Source: Eutreptiella sp. 'Long Island Sound 2002' (lineage: Eukaryota; Euglenozoa; Euglenophyceae; Eutreptiales; Eutreptiaceae). Taken from it: a DNA stretch of 64,000 bases. Below the pieces are notes generated by a model. The model ran no database searches and was not told the DNA's origin. It was given only the letters and a program-made list of their open reading frames with translations. The position numbers were made by a program, and so were the translations under genes. Location: NCBI GenBank assembly GCA_964036045.1, contig OZ038397.1, forward strand, positions 22,722,032 through 22,786,031, given 5' to 3'. Position 1 is the stretch's first letter, and every line of letters begins with the position of its first letter. This document shows, piece after piece, positions 1 through 11,427 of the stretch.

Positions 1-565
1 GTTTTCCACAAATTTCGGAATTCGCGTTTTCCACAAAACGAGAATTCTCCGAGTCTCGTTTTCCACCAAACGAGAATTCTCGGATTCTGATTTTCCAAAA
101 AAAGAGAATTCTCCGATTCTGGTTTTCCACAAAACGAGAATTCTCCAGTTCCCGTTTTCCACAAAACGAGAATTCTGGGTTAAAAAAAAAAAAAATTCTC
201 CGATTTTGGTTTTCCACAAAACGAGAATTCCCCAGTTCCCGTTTTCCACAAAACGAGAATCTCGATTTCCACAAAACGAGGATTCTCGGATAAAAAAAAA
301 AAATTCTCCGATTCTGGTTTTCCACAAAACGAGAATTCTCCAGTTCCCGTTTTCCACAAAACGAGAAATCTCGGATAAAAAAAAACAAAAAAAAAAAAAT
401 TCTCCGATTCTGGTTTTCCACAAAACGAGAAATCTCCAGTTCCCGTTTTCCACAAAACGAGAATTCTCGGATAAAAAAAAAAATTCTCCGATTCTGGTTT
501 TCCACAAAACGAGAATTCTCCAGTTCCCGTTTTCCACAAAACGAGAATTCTCGGATAAAAAAAAA
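1..565. repeat. A-linked satellite segment at the left edge
   Basis: Monomers here come mostly in pairs (a CTGG-type then a CCCG-type left arm), separated by GGAT plus an A-run, for example at 181-194, 292-303, 376-399 and 472-482. The first ~100 bp lacks A-tracts and includes a short monomer with a CACAAATTTCGGAATTC junction, like the one inside the 346-bp blocks further right. The segment ends at the ATGGGG linker at 565-570. It is cut by the window edge, so its full extent is unknown. Confidence 0.9.
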
Positions 566-2426
566 TGGGGATTCTCGTTTTCCACAAAACGAGAATTCTC
601 GGATTCTCGTTTTCCACAAAACGAGAATTCTCGGATTCTCGTTTTCCGGGAAACGAGAATTCTCGGATTCTCGTTTTCCACGAAACGACAATTCTCGCAT
701 TCTCGCTTTCCGCAAAAAGAAAATTCTCGGATTCTCGTCGACCACAAAACGAGAATTCTCGAATTCTCGTTTTCGACAAAACGAGATTTCTCCAATTCTC
801 GTTTTCCACAAAACGAGAATTCTCGGTTTCGAAAAAAACGAGAATTCTGGGATTCTTGTTTTCCACAAAACAAGAATTCTCGAATTGTCTTTTCCTCAGA
901 ACGGGAATTCTGCGATTCTCGTTTTGCATAAAACGAGAATTCTCCATCTCCACAAAACGGGAATTCTCGGATTCTCGTTTTCCACAAAACGAGAACTCTC
1001 AAATTGTCGTTTTCCACAAAAAGACAATTCTCCGATTCTCGTTTTCTCGGTTTCCACAAAACCAGAATTCTCGGATTCTCGTTCTCGACAAAACGAGAAT
1101 TCCTGGATTCTCGTTTTCCACAAAACAAGAATTCTCGGATTCTCGTTATCCACAAAACGAGAATTCTCGGACTCTCATTTTCCAAAAAGGGGGAATTCTC
1201 GGATTCTCGTTTTTCACAAAGCAAGAATTCTCGCATTCTCGTTTTCCACAAAACTAGAATTCTGGGGATTCTCGTTTTCCACAAAACGGGAATTCTCAGA
1301 TTCTCGTTTTCCACAAAACGAGAATTCTCGGATTCTCGTTTTTCACAAAACGAGAATTCTCCAAATCTCGTTTTCGACAAAACGAGAATTCTCCGATTCT
1401 CGTTTTCCACAAAACGAGAATCCTTGTTTTTCACAAATTTCCGGATTCTCGTTTTCCACAAAACGAGAATTCTTGGATTCTGATTTTCCAAAAAAAGAGA
1501 ATTCTCTGATTCTGGTTTTCCACAAAACGAGAATTCTTGTTTTCCAAAAACTCTCGGATCCTTGTTTTCCACAAAACGATAATTCTCGGATTCTCGTTCT
1601 GCATAAAATGGGAATTCTCGAATTCTGATTTTCCACAAAACGAGAATTCTCCGATTCCCGCTTTCCACAAAACGAGAATTCTCGTTTTCCACAAAACAGA
1701 AATTCTCGGATTCTCGTTTTCCACAAAACGAGAATTCTCGGTTTCGAAAAAAACGAGAATTCTGGGATTCTTGTTTTCCTCAAAACGGGAATTCTGCGAT
1801 TCTCGTTTTCCACAAAACGAGAACTCTCAAATTCTCGTTTTCCACAAAACGACAATTCTCGGATTCTCGTTTTCCACAAAACCAGAATTCTCGGATTCTC
1901 GTTTTCCACAAAACGAGATGTCTCGGATTCTCGTTTTCCACAAAACGAGAAGTTTCGAATCCTCGTTATCCACAAAACCAGAATTTTCGGACTCTCATTT
2001 TCCAAAAAGGGGGAATTCTCGGATTCTCGTTTTCCACAAAGCAAGAATTCTCCCATTCTCGTTTTCCACAAAACTAGAATTCCGGGGATTCTCGTTTTCC
2101 GCAAAACGGGAATTCTCGGATTCTCGTTTTCCAAAAAACCGGAATTCTCGGATTCTCGTTTTCCACGAAACGAGAATTCTCGGATTGTTGTTTTCCACGA
2201 AACGACAATTCTCGGATTCTCATTTTCCGCAAAAAGAAAATTCTCGGATTCCACAAATTTCGGAATTTCCTTTTTCCACAAAACGAGAATTCTCGGAGTC
2301 TCGTTTTCCACAAAACGAGAATTCTCGGAATCTGATTTTCCAAAAAAAGAGAATTCTCCGATTCTGGTTTTCCACAAAACGAGAATTCTCCAGTTCCCGT
2401 TTTCCACAAAACAAGAATTCTCGGAT
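566..2426. repeat. A-tract-free pure 32-bp monomer array (~58 copies)
   Basis: About 1.86 kb of head-to-tail 32-bp monomers with no A-tract linker, unlike the rest of the window. Monomers are more divergent from each other than elsewhere: GTCGACCAC near 738, CCGCAAAAAGAAAATTC near 710 and 2227, CCGGGAAACGAG near 646, and compensated arms at 852-877. With no linker to supply stops, long frames are open on both strands. The CCGCAAAAAGAAAATTC monomer reappears only in the long A-free blocks at 13154, 16524, 24222 and 27834. This segment therefore looks like a remnant of the array from which those blocks derive. That is inference; a separate local expansion is possible. Confidence 0.93.
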
Positions 2427-4131
2427 AAAAAAAAAATTCTCCAATTCTGGTTTTCCAAAAAACGAGAATCTTCCAGTTCCCGTTTTCCACTAAACGAGAA
2501 TTCTCGGATAAGAGGAAGAAAAAAAAAATTCTCCGATTCTGGTTTTCCACAAAACGAGAATTCTCCAGTTCCCGTTTTCCACAAAACGAGAACTCTCGGA
2601 GTCTCGTTTTCCACAAAACGAGAATTCTCCGATTCTGGTTTTCCACAAATCGAGAATTCTCCAGTTCCCGTTTTCCAAAAAACGAGAACTCTCGGACAAA
2701 AAAAAAAATTCTCCGATTCTGGTTTTCCAAAAAACGGGAATTCTCCAGTTCCCGTTTTCCACAAAACGAGAATTCCCGGATAAAAAAAAAAAAAATTCTC
2801 CGATTCTGGTTTTCCACAAAACGAGAATTCTCCAGTTCCCGTTTTCCACAAAACAAGAATTCTCGGATAAAAAAAAATTCTCCAATTCTGGTTTTCCAAA
2901 ACGAGAATCTTCCAGTTCCCGTTTTCCACTAAACGAGAATTCTCGGATAAGAGGAAGAAAAAAAAAAATTCTCCGATTCTGGTTTTCCAAAAAACGGGAA
3001 TTCTCCAGTTCCCGTTTTCCACAAAACGAGAACTCTCGGAGTCTCGTTTTCCACAAAACGAGAATTCTCCGATTCTGGTTTTCCACAAAACGAGAATTCT
3101 CCAGTTCCCGTTTTCCAAAAAACGAGAACTCTCGGACAAAAAAAAAAAAAATTCTCCGATTCTGGTTTTCCAAAAAACGGGAATTCTCCAGTTCCCGTTT
3201 TCCACAAAACGAGAATTCCCGGATAAAAAAAAAATTCTCCGATTCTGGTTTTCCACAAAACGAGAATTCTCCAGTTCCCGTTTTCCACAAAACAAGAATT
3301 CTCGGATAAAAAAAAAATTCTCCAATTCTGGTTTTCCAAAACGAGAATCTTCCAGTTCCCGTTTTCCACTAAACGAGAATTCTCGGATAAGAGGAAGGAA
3401 AAAAAAAATTCTCCGATTCTGGTTTTCCAGAAAACGAGAATTCTCCAGTTTCCGTTTTCCACAAAACGAGAATTCTCCATTTCCACAAAACGAGAATTGT
3501 CGGATAAAAAAAAAAAATCTCCGATTCTGGTTTTCCACAAAACGAGAATTCTCCAGTTCCCGTTTTCCACAAAACGAGAACTCTCGGACAAAAAAAAAAA
3601 TTCTCCGATTCTGGTTTTCCACAAACCGAGAATTCTCCAGTTCCCGTTTTCCACAAAACAAGAATTCTCGGATAAAAAAAAAAATTCTCCAATTCTGGTT
3701 TTCCAAAACGAGAATCTTCCAGTTCCCGTTTTCCACTAAACGAGAATTCTCGGATAAAAAAAAAATTCTCCGATTCTGGTTTTCCAATAAACGGGAATTC
3801 CCCATTTTCCCGTTTTCCACAAAACGAGAATTCCCGGAAAAAAAAAATTCTCCGATTCTGGTTTTCCAGAAAACGAGAATTCTCCAGTTCCCGTTTTCCA
3901 CCAAACGAGAATTCTCCGTTTCCCCAAAACGAGAATTGTCGGATGAAAAAAAAAAAAATCTCCAATTCTGGTTTTCCACAAAACGAGAAATCTCCAGTTC
4001 CCGTTTTCCACAAAACGAGAACTCTCGGACAAAAAAAAAAAATCTCCAATTCTGGTTTTCCAAAACGAGAATTCTCCAGTTCCCGTTTTCCACAAAACTA
4101 GAATTCTCGGATAAGAGGAAGAAAAAAAAAA

Positions 4132-4480
4132 TTTCTCCGATTCTGGTTTTCCACAAAACGAGAATTCTCTCGTTCCCGTTTTCCACTAAACGCGAATTCT
4201 CGGATTCGCGTTCTCCAGAAAACGAGAAATGTCGGATTCTCGTTTTCGACAAAACGAGATTTCTCCAATTCTCGTTTTCCACAAAACCAGAATTCTCGAA
4301 TTTCTTGTGTTCCACAAAACAAGAATTCTCGTTTTCCACAAATTTTCGAATTCTCGTTTTCCACAAAACGAGAACTCTCGGAGTCTCGTTTTCCACAAAA
4401 CGAGAATTCTCCGATTCTGGTTTTCCACAAAACGAGAATTCTCCAGTTCCCGTTTTCCACAAAACGAGAATTCTCGGATA
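4132..4480. repeat. A-tract-free block, domain I (349 bp)
   Basis: Eleven monomers without an A-tract, between the purine linker at 4110 and a GGATAAG linker. Order: CTGG monomer, CTCG/CGCG monomers, ATGTCGG junction (about 4229), CCAG and CAAG right arms, two short monomers around CACAAATTTTCG, a GGAGTCTCG monomer, then a CTGG and CCCG pair. It carries a distinctive TTTCTTGTGTTCC variant. Confidence 0.88.
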
Positions 4481-5266
4481 AGAAAAAAAAAAAATTCTCC
4501 GATTCTGGTTTTCCACAAAACGAGAATTCTCCAGTTCCCATTTTCCGAAAAACGGGAATTTTCGGATAAAAAAAAAAAATTCTCCGATTCTGGTTTTCCA
4601 AAATACGAGAATTCTCGGATAAAAAAAAAAATTCTCCAATTCTGGTTTTTCACAAAACGAGAATTCTCCAGTTCCCGTTTTCCACAAAACGAGAATTCTC
4701 GGATAAAAAAAAATAAAAAAAAATTCTCCAATTCTGGTTTTCCACAATACGAGAATTCTCCAGTTGCCGTTTTCCACAAAACGAGAATTCCCGGATAAAA
4801 AAAATAAAAATAAAAAATTCTCCGATTCTGGTTTTCCACAAAATGAGAATTCTCCAGTTCCCGTTTTCCACCAAACGAGAATTCTCCTTTTCCACAAAAC
4901 GAGAATTGTCGGATAAAAAAAAAAAAATCTCCGATTCTGGTTTTCCACAAAACGAGAATTCTCCAGTTCCCGATTTCCACAAAACGAGAATTCCCGGATA
5001 AAAAAAAAATTCTCCGATTCTGCTTTTCCACAAAACGAGAATTCTCCAGTTCCCGTTTTCCACAAAACACGAATTCTCGGATAAAAAAAAAATTCTCCAA
5101 TTCTGGTTTTCCAAAACGAGAATTCTCCAGTTCCCGTTTTCCACTAAACGAGAATTCTCGGATAAGAGGAAGAAAAAAAAAATTCTCCGATTCCAGTTTT
5201 CCAAAAAACGAGAATTCTCCAGTTCCCGTTTTCCAATAAACGAGAATTCACGGATAAAAAAAAAAA

Positions 5267-5885
5267 TTCTCCGATTCTGGTTTTCCAGAAAACGGGAATT
5301 CTCGAATTCTCGTTTTCCACAAAACGTGAATTCTCGGATTCGCGTTCTCCAGAAAACGAGAAATGTCGGATTCTCGTTTTCGACAAAACCAGAATTCTCC
5401 AATTCTCGTTTTCCACAAAACCAGAATTCTCGAATTCTCGTTTTCCACAAAACAAGAATTCTCGTTTTCCACAAATTTCGGAATTCTCGTTTTCCACAAA
5501 ACGAGAACTCTCGGAGTCTCGTTTTCCACAAAACGAGAATTCTCCGATTCTGGTTTTCCACAAAACGAGAATTCTCGGAGTCTCGTTTTCCACAAAACGC
5601 GAATTCTCGGATTCGCGTTCTCCAGAAGACGAGAAATGTCGGATTCTCGTTTTCGACAAAACCAGATTTCTCCAATTCTCGTTTTCCACAAAACCAGAAT
5701 TCTCGAATTCTCGTTTTCCACAAAACAAGAATTCTCGTTTTCCACAAATTTCGGAATTCTCGTTTTCCACTAAACGAGAACTCTCGGAGTCTCGTTTTCC
5801 GCAAAACGAGAATTCTTCGATTCTGGTTTTCCACAAAACGAGAATTCTCCAGTTCCCGTTTTCCACAAAACAAGAATTCTCGGAT
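5267..5885. repeat. Double A-tract-free block, domain I (619 bp)
   Basis: Two overlapping block copies in tandem. The ATGTCGG junction occurs at about 5363 and 5636, 273 bp apart. The second copy carries an AGAAGACGAG variant and ends with TTCTTCGATTCTGG. It is paralogous to 8070-8656. Confidence 0.88.
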
Positions 5886-7104
5886 AAAAAAAAAAATCTC
5901 CGACTCTGGTTTTCCACAAAACGAGAATTCTCCAGTTCCCGTTTTCCACAAAACGAGAATTCTCGGATAAGAGGAAGAAAAAAAAAATTCTCCGATTCTG
6001 GTTTTCCACAAAACGAGAATTCTCCAGTTCCCGTTTTCCACAAAACGAGAATTCCCGGATAAAAAAAAAAAAGAAAAAATTCTCCGATTCTGGTTTTCCA
6101 CAAAACGAGAATTCTCCAGTTCCCGTTTTCCACAAAACGAGAATTCCCGGATAAAAAAAAAAAAGAAAAAATTCTCCGATTCTGGTTTTCCAGAAAACGA
6201 GAATTCTCCAGTTTCCGTTTTCCACAAAACGAGAATTCTCCGTTTCCACAAAACGAGAATTGTCGGATAAAAAAAAAAAATCTCCGATTCTGGTTTTCCA
6301 CAAAACGAGAATTCTCCAGTTCCCGTTTTCCACAAAACGAGAACTCTCGGACAAAAAAAAAAAAATTCTCCGATTCTGGTTTTCCAAAAAACGGGAATTC
6401 TCCAGTTCCCGTTTTCCACAAAACGAGAATTCCCGGATAAAAAAAAAATTCTCCGATTCTTGTTTTCCACAAAACGAGAATTCTCCAGTTCCCGTTTTCC
6501 ACAAAACAAGAATTCTCGGATAAAAAAAAAATTCTCCAATTCTCTCGGAGTCTCGTTTTCCACAAAACGAGAATTCTCCGATTCTGGTTTTCCACAAAAC
6601 GAGAATTCTCCAGTTCCCGTTTTCCACAAAACAAGAATTCTCGGATAAAAAAACAATTCTCCAATTCTGGTTTTCCAAAACGAGAATCTTCCAGTTCCCG
6701 TTTTCCACTAAACGAGAATTCTCGGATAAAAAAAAAAATTCTCCGATTCTGGTTTTCCAAAAAACGGGAATTCTCCATTTTCCCGTTTTCCACAAAACGA
6801 GAATTCCCGGAAAAAAAAATTCTCCGATTCTGGTTTTCCAGAAAACGAGAATTCTCCAGTTCCCGTTTTCCACCAAACGAGAATTCTCCGTTTCCCCAAA
6901 ACGAGAATTGTCGGATGAAAAAAAAAAAAATCTCCAATTCTGGTTTTCCACAAAACGAGAAATCTCCAGTTCCCGTTTTCCACAAAACGAGAACTCTCGG
7001 ACAAAAAAAAAAAAAATCTCCAATTCTCGTTTTCCAAAACGAGAATTCTCCAGTTCCCGTTTTCCACAAAACTAGAATTCTCGGATAAGAGGAAGAAAAA
7101 AAAA

Positions 7105-7452
7105 TTTCTCCGATTCTGGTTTTCCACAAAACGAGAATTCTCTCGTTCCCGTTTTCCACTAAACGCGAATTCTCGGATTCGCGTTCTCCAGAAAACGAGA
7201 AATGTCGGATTCTCGTTTTCGACAAAACGAGATTTCTCCAATTCTCGTTTTCCACAAAACCAGAATTCTCGAATTCTCGTGTTCCACAAAACAAGAATTC
7301 TCGTTTTCCACAAATTTTGGAATTCTCGTTTTCCACAAAACGAGAACTCTCGGAGTCTCGTTTTCCACAAAACGAGAATTCTCCGATTCTGGTTTTCCAC
7401 AAAACGAGAATTCTCCAGTTCCCGTTTTCCACAAAACGAGAATTCTCGGATA
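7105..7452. repeat. A-tract-free block, domain I (348 bp)
   Basis: Paralogue of 4132-4480 at an offset of 2973. It has the same monomer order and the ATGTCGG junction at 7203, and it also contains the CTCGTGTTCC variant seen in that copy. Confidence 0.88.
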
Positions 7453-8069
7453 AGAAAAAAAAAAAAATTCTCCGATTCTGGTTTTCCACAAAACGAGAAT
7501 TCTCCGGTTCCCATTTTCCGAAAAACAGGAATTTTCGGATAAAAAAAAAAAAAATTCTCCGATTCTGGTTTTCCAAAATACGAGAATTCTCGGATAAAAA
7601 AAAAAAATTCTCCAATTCTGGTTTTTCACAAAACGAGAATTCTCCAGTTCCCGTTTTCCACAAAACGAGAATTCTCGGATAAAAAAAAATAAAAAAAAAA
7701 TTCTCCAATTCTGGTTTTCCACAATACGAGAATTCTCCAGTTGCCGTTTTCCACAAAACGAGAATTCCCGGATAAAAAAAATAAAAATAAAAAATTCTCC
7801 GATTCTGGTTTTCCACAAAATGAGAATTCTCCAGTTCCCGTTTTCCACCAAACGAGAATTCTCCGTTTCCACAAAACGAGAATTGTCGGATAAAAAAAAA
7901 AAAATCTCCGATTCTGGTTTTCCACAAAACGAGAATTCTCCAGTTCCCGATTTCCACAAAACGAGAATTCCCGGATAAAAAAAAAAATTCTCCGATTCTG
8001 CTTTTCCACAAAACGAGAATTCTCCAGTTCCCGTTTTCCACAAAACAAGAATTCTCGGATAAAAAAAAA

Positions 8070-8656
8070 TTCTCCAATTCTGGTTTTCCAGAAAACGGGA
8101 ATTCTCGAATTCTCGTTTTCCACAAAACGTGAATTCTCGGATTCGCGTTCTCCAGAAAACGAGAAATGTCGGATTCTCGTTTTCGACAAAACCAGAATTC
8201 TCCAATTCTCGTTTTCCACAAAACCAGAATTCTCGAATTCTCGTTTTCCACAAAACAAGAATTCTCGTTTTCCACAAATTTCGGAATTCTCGTTTTCCAC
8301 AAAACGAGAACTCTCGGAGTCTCGTTTTCCACAAAACGAGAATTCTCCGATTCTGGTTTTCCACAAAACGAGAATTCTCGGAGTCTCGTTCTCCAGAAGA
8401 CGAGAAATGTCGGATTCTCGTTTTCGACAAAACCAGATTTCTCCAATTCTCGTTTTCCACAAAACCAGAATTCTCGAATTCTCGTTTTCCACAAAACAAG
8501 AATTCTCGTTTTCCACAAATTTCGGAATTCTCGTTTTCCACAAAACGAGAACTCTCGGAGTCTCGTTTTCCGCAAAACGAGAATTCTTCGATTCTGGTTT
8601 TCCACAAAACGAGAATTCTCCAGTTCCCGTTTTCCACAAATCAAGAATTCTCGGAT
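8070..8656. repeat. Double A-tract-free block, one monomer shorter (587 bp)
   Basis: Paralogue of 5267-5885. The two ATGTCGG junctions are 241 bp apart (about 8166 and 8407) instead of 273. The missing 32 bp falls exactly where GGAGTCTCG joins TTCTCCAGAAGACG near 8381-8400, so one whole monomer has been lost here or gained in the other copy. Confidence 0.9.
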
Positions 8657-9495
8657 AAAAAAAAAAAAAATCTCCGACTCTGGTTTTCCAAAACGAGAAT
8701 TCTCCAGTTCCCGTTTTCCACAAAACGAGAATTCTCGGATAAGAGGAAGAAAAAAAAAATTCTCCGATTCTGGTTTTCCACAAAACGAGAATTCTCCAGT
8801 TCCCGTTTTCCACAAAACGAGAATTCCCGGATAAAAAAAAAAAAGAAAAAATTCTCCGATTCTGGTTTTCCAGAAAACGAGAATTCTCCAGTTTCCGTTT
8901 TCCACAAAACGAGAATTCTCCGTTTCCACAAAACGAGAATTGTCGGATAAAAAAAAAAAAAATCTCCGATTCTGGTTTTCCACAAAACGAGAATTCTCCA
9001 GTTCCCGTTTTCCACAAAACGAGAACTCTCGGACAAAAAAAAAAAAAATTCTCCGATTCTGGTTTTCCGAAAAACGGGAATTCTCCAGTTCCCGTTTTCC
9101 ACAAAACGAGAATTCCCGGATAAAAAAAAAAATTCTCCGATTCTTGTTTTCCACAAAACGAGAATTCTCCATTTCCCGTTTTCCACAAAACAAGAATTCT
9201 CGGATAAAAAAAAAAATTCTCCAATTCTCTCGGAGTCTCGTTTTCCACAAAACCAGAATTCTCCGATTCTGGTTTTCCACAAAACGAGAATTCTCCAGTT
9301 CCCGTTTTCCAAAAAACGAGAACTCTCGGACAAAAAAAAAAAATTCTCCGATTCTGGTTTTCCAAAAAACGGGAATTCTCCAGTTCCCGTTTTCCACAAA
9401 ACGAGAATTCCCGGATAAAAAAAAAAAAATTCTCCGATTCTGGTTTTCCACAAAACGAGAATTCTCCAGTTCCCGTTTTCCACAAAACAAGAATT

Positions 9496-11040
9496 CTCGG
9501 ATAAAAAAAAATTCTCCAATTCTGGTTTTCCAAAACGAGAATCTTCCAGTTCCCGTTTTCCACTAAACGAGAATTGTCGGATAAGAGGAAGAAAAAAAAA
9601 AATTCTCCGATTCTGGTTTCCCAGAAAACGAGAATTCTCCAGTTTCCGTTTTCCACAAAACGAGAATTCTCCGTTTCCACAAAACGAGAATTGTCGGATA
9701 AAAAAAAAAAATCTCCGATTCTGGTTTTCCACAAAACGAGAATTCTCCAGTTCCCGTTTTCCACAAAACGAGAACTCTCGGACAAAAAAAAAATTCTCCG
9801 ATTCTGGTTTTCCAAAAAACGGGAATTCTCCAGTTCCCGTTTTCCACAAAACGAGAATTCCCGGATAAAAAAAAAAAAAATTCTCCGATTCTGGTTTTCC
9901 ACAAAACGAGAATTCTCCAGTTCCCGTTTTCCAAAAAACGAGAACTCTCGGACAAAAAAAAAATTCTCCGATTCTGGTTTTCGGGAAAAACGGGAATTCT
10001 CCAGTTCCCGTTTTCCACAAAACGAGAATTCCCGGATAAAAAAAAAAAAATCTCCGAATCTGGTTTTCCACAAAACAAGAATTCTCGGATAAAAAAAAAA
10101 AATTCTCCAATTCTGGGTTTCCAAAACGAGAATCTTCCAGTTCCCGTTTTCCACTGAACGAGAATTCTCGGATAAGAGGAAGAAAAAAAAAATTCTCCCA
10201 TTCTGGTTTTCCAAAAAACGGGAATTCTCCAGTTCCCGTTTTCCACAAAACGAGAATTCCCGGATAAAAAAAAAAAAAAATTCTCCGATTCTGGTTTTCC
10301 AGAAAACGAGAATTCTCCAGTTCCCGTTTTCCACAAAACGAGAACTCTCGGAGTCTCGTTTTCCACAAAACGAGAATTCTCCGATTCTGGTTTTCCACAA
10401 AACGAGAATTCTCCAGTTCCCGTTTTCCAAAAAACGAGAACTCTCGGACAAAAAAAAAAAAATTCTCCGATTCTGGTTTTCCAAAAAACGGGAATTCTCC
10501 AGTTCCCGTTTTCCACAAAACGAGAATTCCCGGATAAAAAAAAAAAAAAATTCTCCGATTCTGGTTTTCCACAAAACGAGAATTCTCCAGTTCCCGTTTT
10601 CCACGAAACAAGAATTCTCGGATAAAAAAAAAATTCTCCAATTCTGGTTTTCCAAAACGAGAATCTTCCAGTTCCCGTTTTCCACTAAACGAGAATTCTC
10701 GAATAAGAGGAAGAAAAAAAAAATTCTCCGATTCTGGTTTTCCAGAAAACGAGAATTCTCCAGTTTCCGTTTTCCACAAAACGAGAATTCTCGGTTTCCA
10801 CAAAACGAGAATTGTCGGATAAAAAAAAAAAAATCTCCGACTCTGGTTTTCCACAAAACGAGAATTCTCCAGTTCCCGTTTTCCACAAAACGAGAACTCT
10901 CGGACAAAAAAAAAAAAAAATTCTCCGATTCTGGTTTTCCAAAAAACGGGAATTCTCCAGTTCCCGTTTTCCACAAAACGAGAATTCCCGGATAAAAAAA
11001 AAAATTCTCCGATTCTGGTTTTCCACAAAACAAGAATTCT
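9496..11040. repeat. Domain I, short irregular repeats after the 2.9-kb HORs
   Basis: A-linked dimers that reuse pieces of copies A and B: the GAGAATCTTCCAG marker at about 10130 and 10663, purine linkers near 9581, 10173 and 10703, and AAACGGGAATTCTCCAG monomers. Marker spacing falls to about 430-590 bp, so the organising unit here is shorter than the 2.9-kb HOR. No A-free block and no unique sequence lies within it. Confidence 0.78.
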
Positions 11041-11427
11041 CGGATAAAAAAAAAATCTCCAATTCTGGTTTTCCAAAACGAGAATCTTCCAGTTCCCGTT
11101 TTCCACTAAACGAGAATTCTCGGATAAGAGGAAGAAAACAAAAAAATTCTCCGATTCTGGTTTTCCAAAAAACGGGAATTCTCCAGTTCCCGTTTTCCAC
11201 AAAACGAGAATTCCCGGAAAAAAAAAATTCTCCGATTCTGGTTTTCCAGAAAACGAGAATTCTCCAGTTCGCGTTTTCCACCAAACGAGAATTCTCCGTT
11301 TCCCCAAAACGAGAACTCTCGGACAAAAAAAAAAAATCTCCGATTCTGGTTTTCCAAAAAACGAGAATTCTCCAGTTCCCGTTTTCCACAAAACGAGAAT
11401 TCTCGGATAAGAGGAAGAAAAAAAAAA

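Larger units (their letters stand above)
3660..6640. repeat. Domain I HOR (~2.9 kb), copy A
   Basis: Matches the adjacent segment to about 9495. The paired markers are: GAGAATCTTCCAG at about 3711 and 6684; an ATTTTCCCG monomer at about 3800 and 6778; the A-free blocks at 4132 and 7105; a GATTTCCAC monomer near 4972 and 7948; the double A-free block at 5267 and 8070; and the rare junction CCAATTCTCTCGGAG near 6536 and 9225. The offset drifts from about 2973 to 2690 because of indels between the copies. Ends are by-eye estimates. Confidence 0.8.
6641..9495. repeat. Domain I HOR (~2.9 kb), copy B
   Basis: Second tandem copy of the ~2.9-kb unit, slightly shorter than copy A. It lacks about 170 bp next to the double A-free block (compare 5030-5267 with 8040-8070) and has lost exactly one 32-bp monomer inside that block. 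It ends where GAGAATCTTCCAG recurs near 9538. The shared rare variants show descent from one ancestral unit, not independent assembly. Confidence 0.8.

Noticed and set aside
1537-2493. Plus-strand open frames (also 565-1257, 885-1628, 19732-20931, 22134-23411, 30548-31705)
   Set aside because: These are again pure repeat translations, longest where A-tract linkers are missing. All three frames carry permutations of one 32-residue cycle.
5144-9490. Minus-strand open frame of 1448 codons, and similar ones at 1343-5065, 8641-12207, 7626-11033, 17685-21089, 42623-45799 and 58477-62232
   Set aside because: The translation is a 32-residue cycle produced by three monomers read in succession, with F-runs from the A-tract linkers. 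The same sequence is open in the other frames too. Frames jump between copies without loss, there is no plausible start context, and no domain is recognisable.
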